From Brachypodium distachyon (Eukaryota; Streptophyta; Magnoliopsida; Poales; Poaceae): a stretch of 64,000 bases of DNA. Position numbers and translations under genes: made by a program. Each line of letters starts with the position of its first letter. Position 1 is the stretch's first letter. Location of the stretch: NCBI RefSeq assembly GCF_000005505.3, contig NC_016135.3:1326001-1390000 (forward strand), written 5' to 3'. Positions 32,262 to 42,955 of the stretch are shown piece by piece. Below the pieces are notes generated by a model. It saw nothing but the letters and a program-made list of their open reading frames with translations. It was not told the origin of the DNA and searched no databases.

Positions 32262-34313
32262 ATGGCCGATGGCATACAAATAGGAGAAACGGCCACGCAA
32301 ACCGACCAGAGGAGAGTCGGCAATGGCAGCACGACGACCACCGTCATGCCCTGCTCCTCCAGTTCCAGTTGCAAGCCCAGGCCTCCGCCTCTAGCTCCCA
32401 CCGTAGCCGCCCTCTCGGCGCTCCTCGCCCGCTGCGCCTCCCTCACCGCCGCCGCGGCGCTCCACGCCCGCCTCCTGAGGTCCTCGCGCCTCTTCCGTAC
32501 ACCCTTCCTCGCCAACTGCCTCGCCGCCGCCTACTCCCGCCTCGGCGCCGCCCCTTCCGCCGTCGCCCTTCTAGTCCACGCGCCCGGCGCCGAGGCCAAC
32601 CGCTTCTCGCACAACATCCTCCTCGCCGCGCTGCTCAAGTGCCGCGACCTCCCGGCGGCGTGCAGGCTGTTTGACGGAATGCCTCACAGGGACACCGTCG
32701 CTTACAATTCCATGATCTCTGGCTACGTCGACGGCGGACGTCCGGACGAGGCGTTCAGGCTTGTGCGCAGGATGATGGAGCTAGGCGTCAGGCCTAGCGG
32801 CTTCACCTTCTCCATCGTTTCATCGGCTGTCTGCTCTGCTCCTCACGGGGTGCAGGTCCATGCAGCTGCTGTTCGTAGCGGCTCTGCTAATCACAACACT
32901 GTCGTTGGTAACACGCTAGTTGATATGTATCGGCGTGTCGGCCTCTTGAAGTACGCGGTGCGCGTGCTTTGGAGTATGGAGGAGCAGGACATTGTTTCTA
33001 TGAATTCTGTCATGTCGGTGTACAAGGATGGTGGCCAGAGCCATGGGGTGTTCGAGTGTTTCCGGTTGATTAGGAGTCACTGGTTTATGGTTGACGAGTA
33101 CAGTGTCTCAATTGTTCTCAGCACGTGCACAGATGCCGAGGATTTTGCTAAGGGTGACCAGCTCTTGGTCCTTTGCATCAAAATGGGACTCCTATCAAAT
33201 TCTGTCATTTGTAGTGCTGTTATTGGCCTGTTGTCTGTGTCTGACAGACTGGCTGATGCTGTTTGGCTTTTTGAGGGTGTGGCAAAATGGGACTCAGAAA
33301 CGTGTAATGCAATGATATCAGGTTTTGCCAGGAGTGGGATAATGGAGCAAGCTCTGGGCCTCTTTGCAATGGCACTGCGAAATGGTATTCTTCCAACTGA
33401 GTTCACTTTTGCAAGTGTGCTGAGATGGAGCTCGTGTTTTGGTTTGATGGAACAGGGCACTCAAATTCATGCGCTGATTTTTAAATGTGGGTTTGAGGAT
33501 GATATAATTGTTGCCACTGCTCTTGTTGACATGTATTTTAAATTAGGTTCTTTGAAGCATGCCAGGAGACTCTTCAGTAATGTTTGTGCCAAGGATTTGG
33601 TATTATGGAATACGATGATCATTGGGTTATCGCATAATGGAAGAGGTAAAGAAGCTCTTCAAGTGTTTTGGTCGATGCTGAAGTGTGGTATCCAACCAGA
33701 TAGAATTACTCTTTTTGCTGCTCTATCTGCTTGTAGCTTGCTAGGTCTGGTTAATGAAGGAATGAATATAATTTCCTTGTTTAAAGCCAATTACCATGTC
33801 GTTCCTGGTCTAGAACACTATACATGTGTGGTTGACCTGTTAAGCTGCGCAGGAATGTTTAGAGAGGCAGTAGATTTAGTGGACGACAAGTTGCAGAAGT
33901 GCAATACTGCTGTTCTCTCCAATATTCTTGAATCTTGTGTGATTCAAGGAGACATTGCCATGGCAGAGTCAGTCGCAGAAAAGATGATGAAACTGAAGCC
34001 TCTGTCCTCACTTCCATACATTGTTTTGGCTCAAAAATATGGCGGCAGATGTAAGTGGGAAAGCGTGGCCAGGATGTGGAGGTTAATGGAAGATCAAGGA
34101 GCAAAGAAGGTTCAGGGATGTAGCTGGCTCTGCATCAAGAGTGAAATTCATGTATTTACATCTGAACAAGTAGTGCATCTTGGAGGAGAAGCTACGTATG
34201 CTGTGTTAGATCTATTGTTCTGGGAAATGATGGATAACAGATCTGCTCCTGGGTGCGTTAACAAGACAGAGGGATTTGCCTGCACTCAGCTGCTCTTACA
34301 TTGCACTCTGTGA
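32262..34313 (+). CDS. Pentatricopeptide repeat protein, PLS class with E-type tail
   Basis: An intronless frame gives 683 residues. A Ser/Pro/Ala/Arg-rich head suits an organelle targeting signal. Repeats include FSHNILLAALLKCRDLPAA, TVAYNSMISGYVDGGRPDEA, NTLVDMYRRVGLLKYAVRVL, ETCNAMISGFARSGIMEQAL, TALVDMYFKLGSLKHARRLF and LWNTMIIGLSHNGRGKEAL, followed by YTCVVDLLSCAGMFREAVDL. The end (KKVQGCSWLCIKSEIHVF) is an E/E+ type motif; no DYW deaminase domain follows. Such proteins bind organelle RNA and often act in C-to-U editing or processing. The closest match I can recall is the Arabidopsis At1g43980 type, unverified. The ATG at 32262 (caATGG) is preferred; Met at 32346 is an alternative. Confidence 0.9.
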   Translation: MADGIQIGETATQTDQRRVGNGSTTTTVMPCSSSSSCKPRPPPLAPTVAALSALLARCASLTAAAALHARLLRSSRLFRTPFLANCLAAAYSRLGAAPSAVALLVHAPGAEANRFSHNILLAALLKCRDLPAACRLFDGMPHRDTVAYNSMISGYVDGGRPDEAFRLVRRMMELGVRPSGFTFSIVSSAVCSAPHGVQVHAAAVRSGSANHNTVVGNTLVDMYRRVGLLKYAVRVLWSMEEQDIVSMNSVMSVYKDGGQSHGVFECFRLIRSHWFMVDEYSVSIVLSTCTDAEDFAKGDQLLVLCIKMGLLSNSVICSAVIGLLSVSDRLADAVWLFEGVAKWDSETCNAMISGFARSGIMEQALGLFAMALRNGILPTEFTFASVLRWSSCFGLMEQGTQIHALIFKCGFEDDIIVATALVDMYFKLGSLKHARRLFSNVCAKDLVLWNTMIIGLSHNGRGKEALQVFWSMLKCGIQPDRITLFAALSACSLLGLVNEGMNIISLFKANYHVVPGLEHYTCVVDLLSCAGMFREAVDLVDDKLQKCNTAVLSNILESCVIQGDIAMAESVAEKMMKLKPLSSLPYIVLAQKYGGRCKWESVARMWRLMEDQGAKKVQGCSWLCIKSEIHVFTSEQVVHLGGEATYAVLDLLFWEMMDNRSAPGCVNKTEGFACTQLLLHCTL

Positions 34314-35186
34314 GCTGTGCAACTAGCGTAATTATTGAACCAGGACCATCCCACAAGGTCACAACAGTCAACATCATGTATTAGTCACCTATACTAGACA
34401 ATACGGCAGGTATCGACAAGGTACAGAGAATTAAACAGGCAAAGCATTATGCACACAAAAAGAAATTGCCCTGAGGAGATTCCTCCTTGTATTTTGTTCT
34501 TCCTCCACTGGAGGTATTTATCTTCTCTTTCTTGATGTTATTAATTTAAGTCTCTTTGTCAGTTTTTTTAATTGATATACATCCTCAATTTCTGAACATC
34601 GCAATTAGGCTATTTGCTTGCAGTGGGTAAATTTATCCCTGGACTCGTGCAACTCTAGCTGACATGGTGTCTTGCTCTCCCAGGGGTAGAAATAGACCGT
34701 CCAAAGTTGTAGATGGAAAAGGAGAGGCTGGGAAAGCCCATCACGAAGGTCCGTATTATTTACCAAAATTCTTTTGGGGACAAGACAAGGTAAATGATAT
34801 AGAGTTCTCTTTCCGTTTATGTGCTGGCTTCAGGTTTTGACTACCTGTGAGATAGTTATTAGTTTATTTGTTTTGTGCAGTGTCTTCCCATCAATAATTG
34901 TGAAGGAGAATTAATTAATGCAAGGACTGCAATATCTAAAAACGAAATGCCCAATTATACATGCTGATTACCCCAACTTATGTTGGTCACCCAAATGGTA
35001 CAACCTTTTGTCTATAGCTGAATTCCTCTTCTTGCGAGTATACAATAATAATGTTTGGGTAAATATTAGAAAAATAGAAGTAAACCAATTGTGTTTAAGC
35101 TTTTATCAAATTGATTAATAGTAATGAATACGCTTTGGCAGTGTTTTAAAATAAACAGGCAATACAGCTAAAAACATTGCATAATC

Positions 35187-35253
35187 GTGTTTAAGGTGCT
35201 TACTGCTTTTTGTTAGAAAAGTACTAACAAAAAGCAGTGAGCACCTTAAACAC
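35187..35253. repeat. Near-perfect hairpin, 30-bp arms, 7-base loop
   Basis: Arms 35187-35216 and 35224-35253 pair at 29 of 30 positions; the one exception would be a G-U pair in RNA. The loop is aaaagta. A Stowaway-like end (ggatcggagggag) follows at about 35265-35279, so this is probably a foldback MITE remnant. A miRNA-like precursor cannot be excluded. Confidence 0.85.
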
Positions 35254-36750
35254 AACAAGAATTTAGGATCGGAGGGAGTAGCTTACAGTTTGAATGTGGA
35301 ACATTATTTGTGCGATGTTCTGAAGCTACTATTTTTCCTTCTTTCAATCTGTAATGGAGTTTTGTTCCGAATTCTCTTTTTCGGCCTCTTCAGTAAACAA
35401 GTCAGAAATGGTTACACATTATGCGCTTGCCCTGCATAGTATGCGGATGAATGTGATACTGATACAATCTGGAGCAAGTAAAACGAACCAGTTCTGAAGC
35501 AGCTTCAGTGCAATTTCTGAAACAAAAGTAAGCAACACTTAATGCATTCACGTGACAGTATTATTGTGTGTTTGAGTTATCAAATTTACCACTGTTTGGG
35601 CAGAGATTTTACCGATTGGGGTTCTTCTTCCAAGTATATTTGACAGAATCAAAGGCCTCCACAGGTTGCCCTTCACCCCAGCTACTTTTTCTTGGTGGAT
35701 AGTGGTAGGATTTTATGGCTTGCAGTAGAAGTTCATGTTTAAAAAGTGTAGACATCTAGCATGTTCAATTCTAGACTTCTACTTCCTTGATATGATGCAA
35801 ATGATTTTTTTTAACAGTCATATGTGTATCATGTATGCTTGATTGCTTGAGATAACAATAACAAATGGATCTGCATTACTTCCTTGGTTTTCATTGCTCA
35901 TGGGAATTTTATATGTGGATGTCACTGAGGTTTTTAAGGTAGAAGTATTAGAACTTCAATCTGCACATATTCCTTTTTCATTTAATGAAAACACGGTAGG
36001 AGCCTCTCCTGCTGTTTTCCCCGGTAAAAAAGGAAAAACTTCAATCTTCACATTCATGCCTGATGGAGCAGTGACAGGACAGGATGTTGATTTTTCTCTT
36101 TAGTCTTCCTTTTGCAGAATCCATGGTTTCTTCTCAAAATTCCTAATTTCGTAGCGGATATTTAGGTCGTCCAACATGCTACCATTTAGATTTACCGTCA
36201 TCTTTAATTTGAAGGGCAATGTCATAACTACGGTTCACGAGTTCAGCACCGTTTTAAGGTAATTCTTCACGAAGATTATTGATCTAGATAAGCTGATTAC
36301 TAAAGTTGCTAAGGTAGACTGATGAAAGAGGAATTTAAGGTCTATGCAACTCTTTTTACTCACTACACTTGGGTTACTTCTCATTTTGGCAGCAGCAGTT
36401 GTTTTTCTGTGAGTGAGGATGCATTCATCTATTGGTTCTATGTTCTTTTCCAAGTTGCTTTCAGTGAAAAGGAAAAAAGTTCATATCAGTTATCCGTTTG
36501 TTATGGTGGCTTTCTGTATTGGTATGATTAAAGAGCAAGCAAACAGTTCTGCACAGTAAAAAGGAGACTTCTGAAACAGTGACATTCCTACCCTGCTTTT
36601 GGTTTAGTTTGGCCCAAGATCGTTGTAATTTTCCTGAAAGTGAGTTTTTCAGTAATGTGGTAGCTTACCCAATACCCATAGGCCACCATTCTATTATCAT
36701 TCTCCAATTCAGTTTTACAGTGTGTACACTCTTTCATCGGTTATGTGTTA

Positions 36751-36862
36751 TTCCCTCCGATCGGTATTACTTGTCTCAAATTTGCCAAATACGGATGTAT
36801 CTATGTGTAAAAAGCGTCTAGATACATGTAATATTTCGACAAGTAATTCCGGCCGGAGGGAG
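36751..36862. mobile_element. Stowaway MITE
   Basis: ttccctccgatcggtattac and the inverted end gtaattccggccggagggag are flanked by TA (36749-36750 and 36863-36864). The interior carries the tctagatacatgtaat block. Confidence 0.88.
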
Positions 36863-37550
36863 TATATCTATTACGTGTCATAGTAACTAGATGAATAAAA
36901 GCAAGAAGAGTGGGAAACGTGGAGACACTGAATTTTGAGAATGTTGGCTTCTTTCTGCAGGATTGCTCCATAGACCTTAGCTTTAGAGTAAGTTTTTGAG
37001 ATTGGAGCAAGCAGGTTTTATTTATCTTACTATATAGAGGGCGAAGTATTTTTTTTAGTACAATATACCTCATTATTCTAAATGAGCTAGCATTACAACT
37101 TTGAATCTGCTTTGTTCTTGATGTCCAGGTTGAGAAAGTTCACGCTGGGGACGTTCATTGTGTCGATTGTAACGGTGACTGTCCCTTAATTGGATCTACG
37201 GTGACAGAAAGGCCTTCTTCTGTATGATCTGCCTTTGAGATCTTTAATTAGTTGTGAACTGAGCTTAGTCCAGGTGGCTGGTTCTCATGGCTCTGATCTC
37301 CATCTCTTGTGCCTTCGAAGTTTGCTACAAAATGCGTCCCATAATTCTCTAGGATTTTTCCTCACGCGTTAAGTTTCCTGAAGCAATTGAATCAAGGGTG
37401 AAAACTTCAAAAGAAATAGATGCATTTGGGACCTATCAGCTACCGGGCGGTAATTATGGTTATAGCCAAGTAACTGCACGTTTGCCAGGCCTTTAGCAAG
37501 TCGCTGAATTTTGAATTTAAGCGTTCAATACAGGGATATGTTAAACAGTA

Positions 37551-37632
37551 TTCCTGCCGTTCTATAAAGGTTAGCACTGCTTTGAAATAAAGCTAGTTCA
37601 AAATCGTGGCAACCTTTATGAAACGGAGGGAG
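37551..37632. mobile_element. Short Stowaway-like MITE
   Basis: ttcctgccgttctataaagg and the inverted end tttatgaaacggagggag are flanked by TA. The 82-bp element has a different interior (ctttgaaataaagctag) from the acatgtatctagacg group. Confidence 0.75.
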
Positions 37633-37742
37633 TATCAAGACAAAGTGAACGCCTGCTCCTTGTATCTACTTTGAAATAAAGCTAGTATTTGTGCATGCGG
37701 AGCATTAAAAATTCTGTCCAACAGGCCACGCACCAGTTCCAG

Positions 37743-37775
37743 TTTTTTTTTTTTTTTTTTTTTTTTTTGACATAG
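37743..37775 (-). mobile_element. Tail-only retroinsertion: 26 T plus 7 bases
   Basis: A run of 26 T followed by gacatag is flanked by an 11-bp direct repeat, ACCAGTTCCAG, at 37732-37742 and 37776-37786. On the minus strand this reads ctatgtc followed by poly(A). The structure is that of an extremely 5'-truncated LINE or SINE insertion. Confidence 0.75.
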
Positions 37776-37808
37776 ACCAGTTCCAGAGTTAACCGAAGAA
37801 ATTGATTA

Positions 37809-37849
37809 GTCCCACACGGCCAAAACACAACCGGAACTCCAGCTTAAAG
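37809..37849 (+). promoter_or_regulatory. Pol III snRNA-type promoter (USE + TATA), first copy
   Basis: GTCCCACACGG (37809-37819) matches 9 of 11 positions of the plant upstream sequence element RTCCCACATCG. A TATA-like ttaaag at 37844-37849 begins 24 bp after it, the short spacing known for Pol III snRNA genes. The RNA start GCCGG is about 30 bp further on. The same trio with the same spacing recurs at 40870 and 44243. Confidence 0.7.
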
Positions 37850-37873
37850 TAGCGTTGCTCCGCCACACCTTCT

Positions 37874-38199
37874 GCCGGGCCTGGTAGCACGAGCCTGTAA
37901 CTCCAGCTTACTGGAGGGCTAAAGAGTTGGTACAAGTTGGGGTTTGGTGAGCTCGAAGCACACACGCGCGTTCTCCAGTTTGTGTTTGTGTGGTGTCGCG
38001 GGACATTCAGCGAGCGAACCTGCCTATACCCAAGGCCCGCGCTTTGTAAGTCCAAGGCCTCGGGCCGGTACCGGCCCGCGCCATTTGGCCGGCGGAGATA
38101 TATGTGGCCGTGGGATTCCTCGGTCCCGAAGTCTGTTTGGACTCCTTGGGTTACAATGCAGTGCATTCGGCTCACTTAATCCTCGTACCAACTCTTTTT
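37874..38199 (+). ncRNA. 7SL/SRP-RNA-like structured Pol III RNA, apparently intact
   Basis: The start GCCGGGCCTGGTAGC followed by GAGCCTGTAACTCCAGC resembles the Alu-domain 5' end of 7SL RNA. A long closing helix joins the two ends: GAGTTGGTAC (37924-37933) pairs with GTACCAACTC (38185-38194). It continues as GTGAGC/GCTCAC, CGAA/TTCG and GCAC/GTGC (37947-37961 with 38161-38175). This is the topology of SRP RNA helix 5. A T5 run at 38195-38199 ends the roughly 320-nt transcript. The classic S-domain motif (GGAAAC..GGAGCAGG) was not found, so it may be a diverged 7SL or another structured RNA. GGGCCGGTACCGGCCC near 38072 is a strong internal palindrome. Promoter elements are upstream. Confidence 0.62.
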
Positions 38200-38799
38200 A
38201 TTTTTGTTGAATATAATTTTTTGTTTACTTCGAGATTTTAATTTGTTTAGTTAATGTTTAAATAGTAGAGAGTCATCATACACACCACACACAAGGTATA
38301 AGCCTTGCCACAGCGTCGTGCAATTGTTGTTATTGATTTTTTAAATGAGATTTTAAATCACGATTATTAGTGAGTAATTTCAATCATCTAGGGCAGCAAA
38401 TACGGCCGATAAACGCGAGAGTACATCACCAGATTGGATACAAGTTGCTTGGACAAACCCATGGTATTGGTCCCTTGGTGAACTGCTCTCTGCCCATTAG
38501 AGAGCAGTGGGAAATTGACGAAAAGGGTGAAAAGGCTTTGGAGGCAATGCTGGCGCCTTTCTCCCCTCTAGTTTCCTCCTTCCCGGCCACATAATTTCTA
38601 CTGATTTTCTCTCTGATGTTTTCACCTCTTTTTGATGTCAAAACTTCATGAGAACTTATAGGGGGTGCAGCAATTATGGTTATCAAGATGAAGTCTGAAA
38701 GGCGAGACAACGAAGCTTGTTGTGCCCCTCACACCATAGGGTGTGACCTAGGACTTAGGACTAGGGCATGTGGGACCTCTCTCGTGGTTTTAGTCACCA

Positions 38800-39240
38800 C
38801 CTCGTGTGCCTTAATTCCAAGATTCTTTGGGATTTTTCCTTGCGCACTAAGTTTCCTAGAATAAAGAACAAAAACAAGAAAGATCTATCAGACGATCATT
38901 GAAAGCATTTAGTCCAAAAAGCTTAATAAAAATTGGTAAAAGACAATGAAACAAAGATGAAAACTTTGAAACGAATAGATATATATACATTTGAGACGTA
39001 TTAGTTACCGGATGGTATTTTTGGTTATCACCTCCTAACTTATTCTTCCTTGCGCCTTAAGTTTCTTGAAATAAAGAATAAAAAAGGAAAATCTTGTCGA
39101 AAGTTTATTGGAATAAGGAGTAGATAAGCTTAGCAAGCAAAAAAAACGTAATATTTTGAAAATTTTGAATTCAGGCGCGTTCGATATATACATGGATATA
39201 TTAAATGTATCATTCTTCAAAGACAGCTGAACACATGCTA
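38800..39240. repeat. Second copy of the 37.33-37.55 kb sequence
   Basis: Matching blocks appear in the same order: gggatttttccttgcgc..taagtttcct, aaaacttt.aaa.gaatagat, attagttaccggatggta..ggttat, and ttttgaatt.agg.cgttcgata. The first copy precedes the intact RNA gene and this one precedes the split second RNA copy, which points to a duplicated unit larger than the RNA gene. Confidence 0.55.
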
Positions 39241-39249
39241 TAGCGGTAG

Positions 39250-39993
39250 CACACCATGTTTTTACTCCATTGTCCTGAGTTCAATTCGATCTCCAATCTC
39301 GTATTCTGGTGGAAATTTAAAATGTTAAACCTAAAGAGTACGCGCATAGACATGACTAGAACTGCGGGGATAACAGAGGCATAGATGACTGATTGGCATA
39401 CAAATGTGTTACTGCACGAGTGTTTGTATCTGTAGAGTATTCAAAATTAAGCTATGTAGCTTCTGCCAAAATAGAAACTAAATTCAAAAATCTTTAAAAA
39501 AAAATCATGGGATAACTTAGCAGTATTTTCAGAAAACTATGATAACTATAAAGTTGAACTATAAATACCAGTTCCCCTGGTAAAAAAATTCATTCGGTAG
39601 CCAAAACCTTGGTGCAGACGAGCATAATTCAACCAAAGATGGTTCTGTCACTAAAACATTAAAAATTTGAAGCAAAAAATTATGGCAATGTGCTAAAATA
39701 CGATTTAAGTTGGTGCCAAACACCATGACCCTAAACACCAGAATGATGAGAAAAAACAAGTTGACAGTTGTCAAAATACAGTGACAAATGCATTCCCTTA
39801 GACAGCAAGTGATGGGAAAAATTTGAAAGAAGAATAAGCTTGCATGAAGCATGATATTGCACATATATAATGGAGGATGGTAAACAAGGTTCTACGATGA
39901 GGTATCGACAAAATTCTGTTTAATGTTTGGTGGAAAACACTAAAAAAAACGAGTGAGGTCTTTGATAGCAACCTTTTCTCAGGGAAAAGTCCT
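39250..39993. other. AT-rich intergenic DNA, nothing recognised
   Basis: No gene, MITE end or repeat boundary could be supported in this stretch. Confidence 0.4.
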
Positions 39994-40010
39994 CACTACC
40001 TGATTCAGTT

Positions 40011-40729
40011 TTTTTTTAGAAACATATGGCTTTATTGATTCAATAGACAGAGTACAAAGAATCGACTAAACTGAAATAAAAAACGACAACGAAAATTCTA
40101 ATGAAACTATAAGTTACATCAAGATTCTTTGAAGTAAAAATCTCTAGATCCGTTATCCGCATCTTAAATCTCTCAATGTCTCTCGTAATGAAACTGTAGA
40201 AGACCAATCCTGAACAAGCTGGACTAACATTTTAGGTTTTGAATAGCCGCATGAGTCGCTCATCGCAACCGATGAGAACTTATTATCGTTGAATGCACTT
40301 TGGTCGGGAACACACCCCTTGCAAGTGAGGTTGTGAAACGCAGATCCGTCACCGAACCGACGAGGAAGAAGACCAAAATAACGAAAATACAAACCACGAA
40401 ATCCACAAGCTCCATGGAGTAGATCGTGTTGACTAAACCATGATGAGGATGGAGCCAGGAGACCATTATTCCATACGCCGCCGTCTTCATCATCAGGACG
40501 CCATCGCGATGACACAAAACCTTTGAAGAAGGTACTCAAACTATCACCATATGTTGATCTATGATTCTCCTCGTCGTCCGATACCTAATCGGCGGTCGGA
40601 GAGGAGGGGAACCGACAGAACTGTGGCTGCTGTTGCTAGGGTTCCAGTTCCTCCACGAGATCGATTAGAGACTATCGTGGAGACTTTCATATTCCCTTGC
40701 ACAGCAAAAATCCCAGCCCATTAAGAAAA
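40011..40729 (-). mobile_element. Retrotransposed sequence with a 17-bp target duplication
   Basis: CACTACCTGATTCAGTT occurs at 39994-40010 and 40730-40746. The insert starts with poly(T) on the plus strand. On the minus strand it therefore ends in poly(A), preceded by an AATAAA signal (caataaagcc). A minus-strand frame (40539-40153) contains RWRPDDEDGGVWNNG but no domain I recognise. The intact-looking 5' part with agggttcc-type sequence suggests a copied transcript (processed pseudogene) or a short non-autonomous retroelement mobilised by a LINE. Confidence 0.8.
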
Positions 40730-40869
40730 CACTACCTGATTCAGTTAATGAAGTCTAACCGGGATTATCTTGCTAGTTGTTGAAATATCAGCCCATGGCC
40801 AGAAGGGCAGTAGAGCACCATGCATGCAGCCCACCCAAGAAAATAACGCACTCACGTACACAATGGTTA

Positions 40870-42955
40870 GTCCCACACGGCTAACACACAAGCACTCCCA
40901 CCAGCTTAAATAATTCCTCCTCAGCCCACACAAGCAGCCGGGCGTGGCTGTTCTCGTCCGTCACTCCAGCAATAGGATGGACTAGTAAGATGCCATACGG
41001 CTTAACAAACTCTGTTTTTTCACAAGCAGATCAAATTATCAGCTCATACCGAGGAGGTTCGTCCGTCCATCCTCCTACTTTCCCAACTTCATTTGCACAA
41101 ACTGATACAAGTTTCCTCCACAAAAAGGAATAGGAGTAGCAAAATCTGGGATACATGAAACCACTAAGAATAAGCATTCATGGTATCACTTAGCATACCT
41201 GAAAGTCAATGCTGCGACACACCATGAAGGAATGCAATATTGCAGTGTCTGATTTCAGCAGAAGAAGAAGGGTGCAGCCGGGGTCTGAAAGGAAGGGAAA
41301 TTCAAATGTGCAAAGGAGATGATCGGCAAATGAGAACAGTTGCTACAGCACTACACGGCCATCTCAGCCCAGCAAGCAGCAACAGACGCACTGCTACCCC
41401 TTCTTTCCTGTCACATTAGACACAAGCTGGAAGAAGTCGCCCTGGGGTTGGAAATAAACCAGCGCACACAACAACAACTGCCTAGGTGTGTGTGTGTGGG
41501 TGTGCTGGAAGCGGTGCTGAGGAGCTGACGATCATCGGACGCTCCCTCCGAGGCGCACCCGAAAGCATCCGCGGGCACCGTACCGGCGGCCGAGCAATTA
41601 GTGGGGTTCAACAAAGTCCCAGGTGGAGGCGGCTGCGGGCCTGGCATCTCTGTTCTCAGCAGGACGACGCGGTCTCGCTTGGCTTTGCCCTCGAGTTGCC
41701 ACTGTCTTCGCTCGCTCCTATATGGAAAGCGGCCGCCAGCGCACTATCAAGGGCACGGTGACGAGGGAAGGCGGTGGGCAGGGCAGTAGGGTAGGGAAGG
41801 TCGGCAGGAGCAGCAGAAAACCCCGCCAACGCCTGCAGCCGTTGCTCTGCCGCTAGTTCACGAATCGAGCGGAGGAAGGAGATGGGGCCCGGCCACGGGA
41901 GGAGGCGGGGTGGAGGCAGGTGGCCGGCGGCGTCGGGCACGGGAGGAGGAGGGCTGGAGGCAGGGGAGATTTGCAAAAAGAACCCCGGATTTTCAAAAAA
42001 GCCCAGTTCCGTCCTCAAATTGGACTGCGCGTTGATTTCTGAAAAGATGAAGGACCAAACCGCAAAATTTCCGGGACGAAGACCAACGGAAACGCTATTG
42101 CCTTTATTATTAGGCACAGATAAAGAATTGGTGGGATGGGTGGGATGGGCTTGAAGCCCGTGTCAAAGGTAACTAAATTTTTAGGATTGCAAATGGTAAC
42201 TCATTTTACTTCTTTGCACTCTGCCAGACATGTAAGGCTACGTCTAGTGGCACAATTTTTCTGGTTCTTATTGAAGATATTGTTTGTTGGAAACATATTG
42301 TATCTTTCTTGATGGAGACCAGATGTGAGAGCACTCGTAACGCGTCTTTTATATGCTGCAAGAAACTTAAACATATGTGAGCCCAGCCTGCTCATTATAA
42401 AAGTTGTTACCATTGTGTATGTGAACAATTCAAACCAACACTTCACCAAGAGGGAACGGAATAGAAGCCGAGCGGCCAGCCTGGCGGCCAGAGGAGGTGA
42501 CGGAGAGGCTTTCCAGGGAAGGCGATCTGAGGCTGGTGACGAGGGCGTCCACCTCCGTGATGAACGCTTTGGGATTAAAAGGCACGTGAGGACAACGGTG
42601 GCAGATTCGTAATTTCGATGAAATGACGTATCATGACGGCCATACCATCACCACCAACTCCAATTTAATATATTGATATAGATATGAGAACCCCTTCTAA
42701 ATAAGGTTTTGTGTGTAGGCCTTTTGAGCGGTGGCTGGTGTGCTGGACGCGGACTCTCTCTTTGCGAGTGGGGAGAGGCCGTGTGTGTTGTTGTCAAGCG
42801 AAACTTAGAAAATTGGGCTTTGACCCACAGGGCTTGCCGAAGAAGGCCGCGGGTAAATGTCTGGGGATTACTCAGTCCGGAGCCCAGGATTCTCCTGTGA
42901 GGGTTACCATGTGGTGCATGGGTTCACTCACTTACCCATGTCACCAACTCTTTTT
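40870..42955 (+). pseudogene. Second copy of the 7SL-like RNA gene, split by insertions
   Basis: The promoter is intact: GTCCCACACGG at 40870-40880 and ttaaataat at about 40906, with the start GCCGGGCGTGG at 40937. Homology stops near 40985 and resumes at about 42123 with agaattggtgggatggg and gaagcccgtgtcaaag. It breaks again near 42168 and resumes at about 42690. The end (ggttcactcac..acccatgtcaccaactc, then T5 at 42951-42955) pairs with the resumed 5' strand: agaattggtg..gatggg against cccat..caccaactct. The inserts at about 40985-42122 and 42169-42685 have no identified family. Confidence 0.65.
40990..42120. mobile_element. Unclassified insertion in RNA copy 2
   Basis: This stretch separates two parts of the RNA copy. 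It is GC-rich at 41480-41960, where both strands have open frames without a domain. It ends in ctttattattaggcacaga, an ending seen in grass Mutator-type repeats. No TIR or TSD could be fixed, so the class is open. Confidence 0.4.

Larger units (their letters stand above)
34314..37330. other. PPR 3' region and intergenic DNA
   Basis: No second gene is supported. The first several hundred bases are AT-rich 3' UTR-like sequence. A near-perfect 30-bp hairpin lies at 35187-35253 and a Stowaway at 36751-36862. Short frames at 35843, 36322 and 36579 show no domain. Confidence 0.45.

Noticed and set aside
37789..38175. 128-codon minus-strand frame and plus-strand frames over the RNA gene
   Set aside because: The region has strong RNA structure and a Pol III promoter; the frames have no domain and are incidental.
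37874..38199. Plant telomerase RNA, which has the same type of Pol III promoter
   Set aside because: No telomere template (ctaaaccc-type) is present, and the 5' end resembles the 7SL Alu domain instead.
37874..38199. RNase MRP or RNase P RNA
   Set aside because: The conserved regions (agnnna and acagnann-type) were not found in a consistent arrangement. A covariance-model search could reopen this.
41486..42154. GC-rich frames around 41.5-42.1 kb as a gene
   Set aside because: Both strands open, no domain, and the stretch is an insert within an RNA pseudogene copy.
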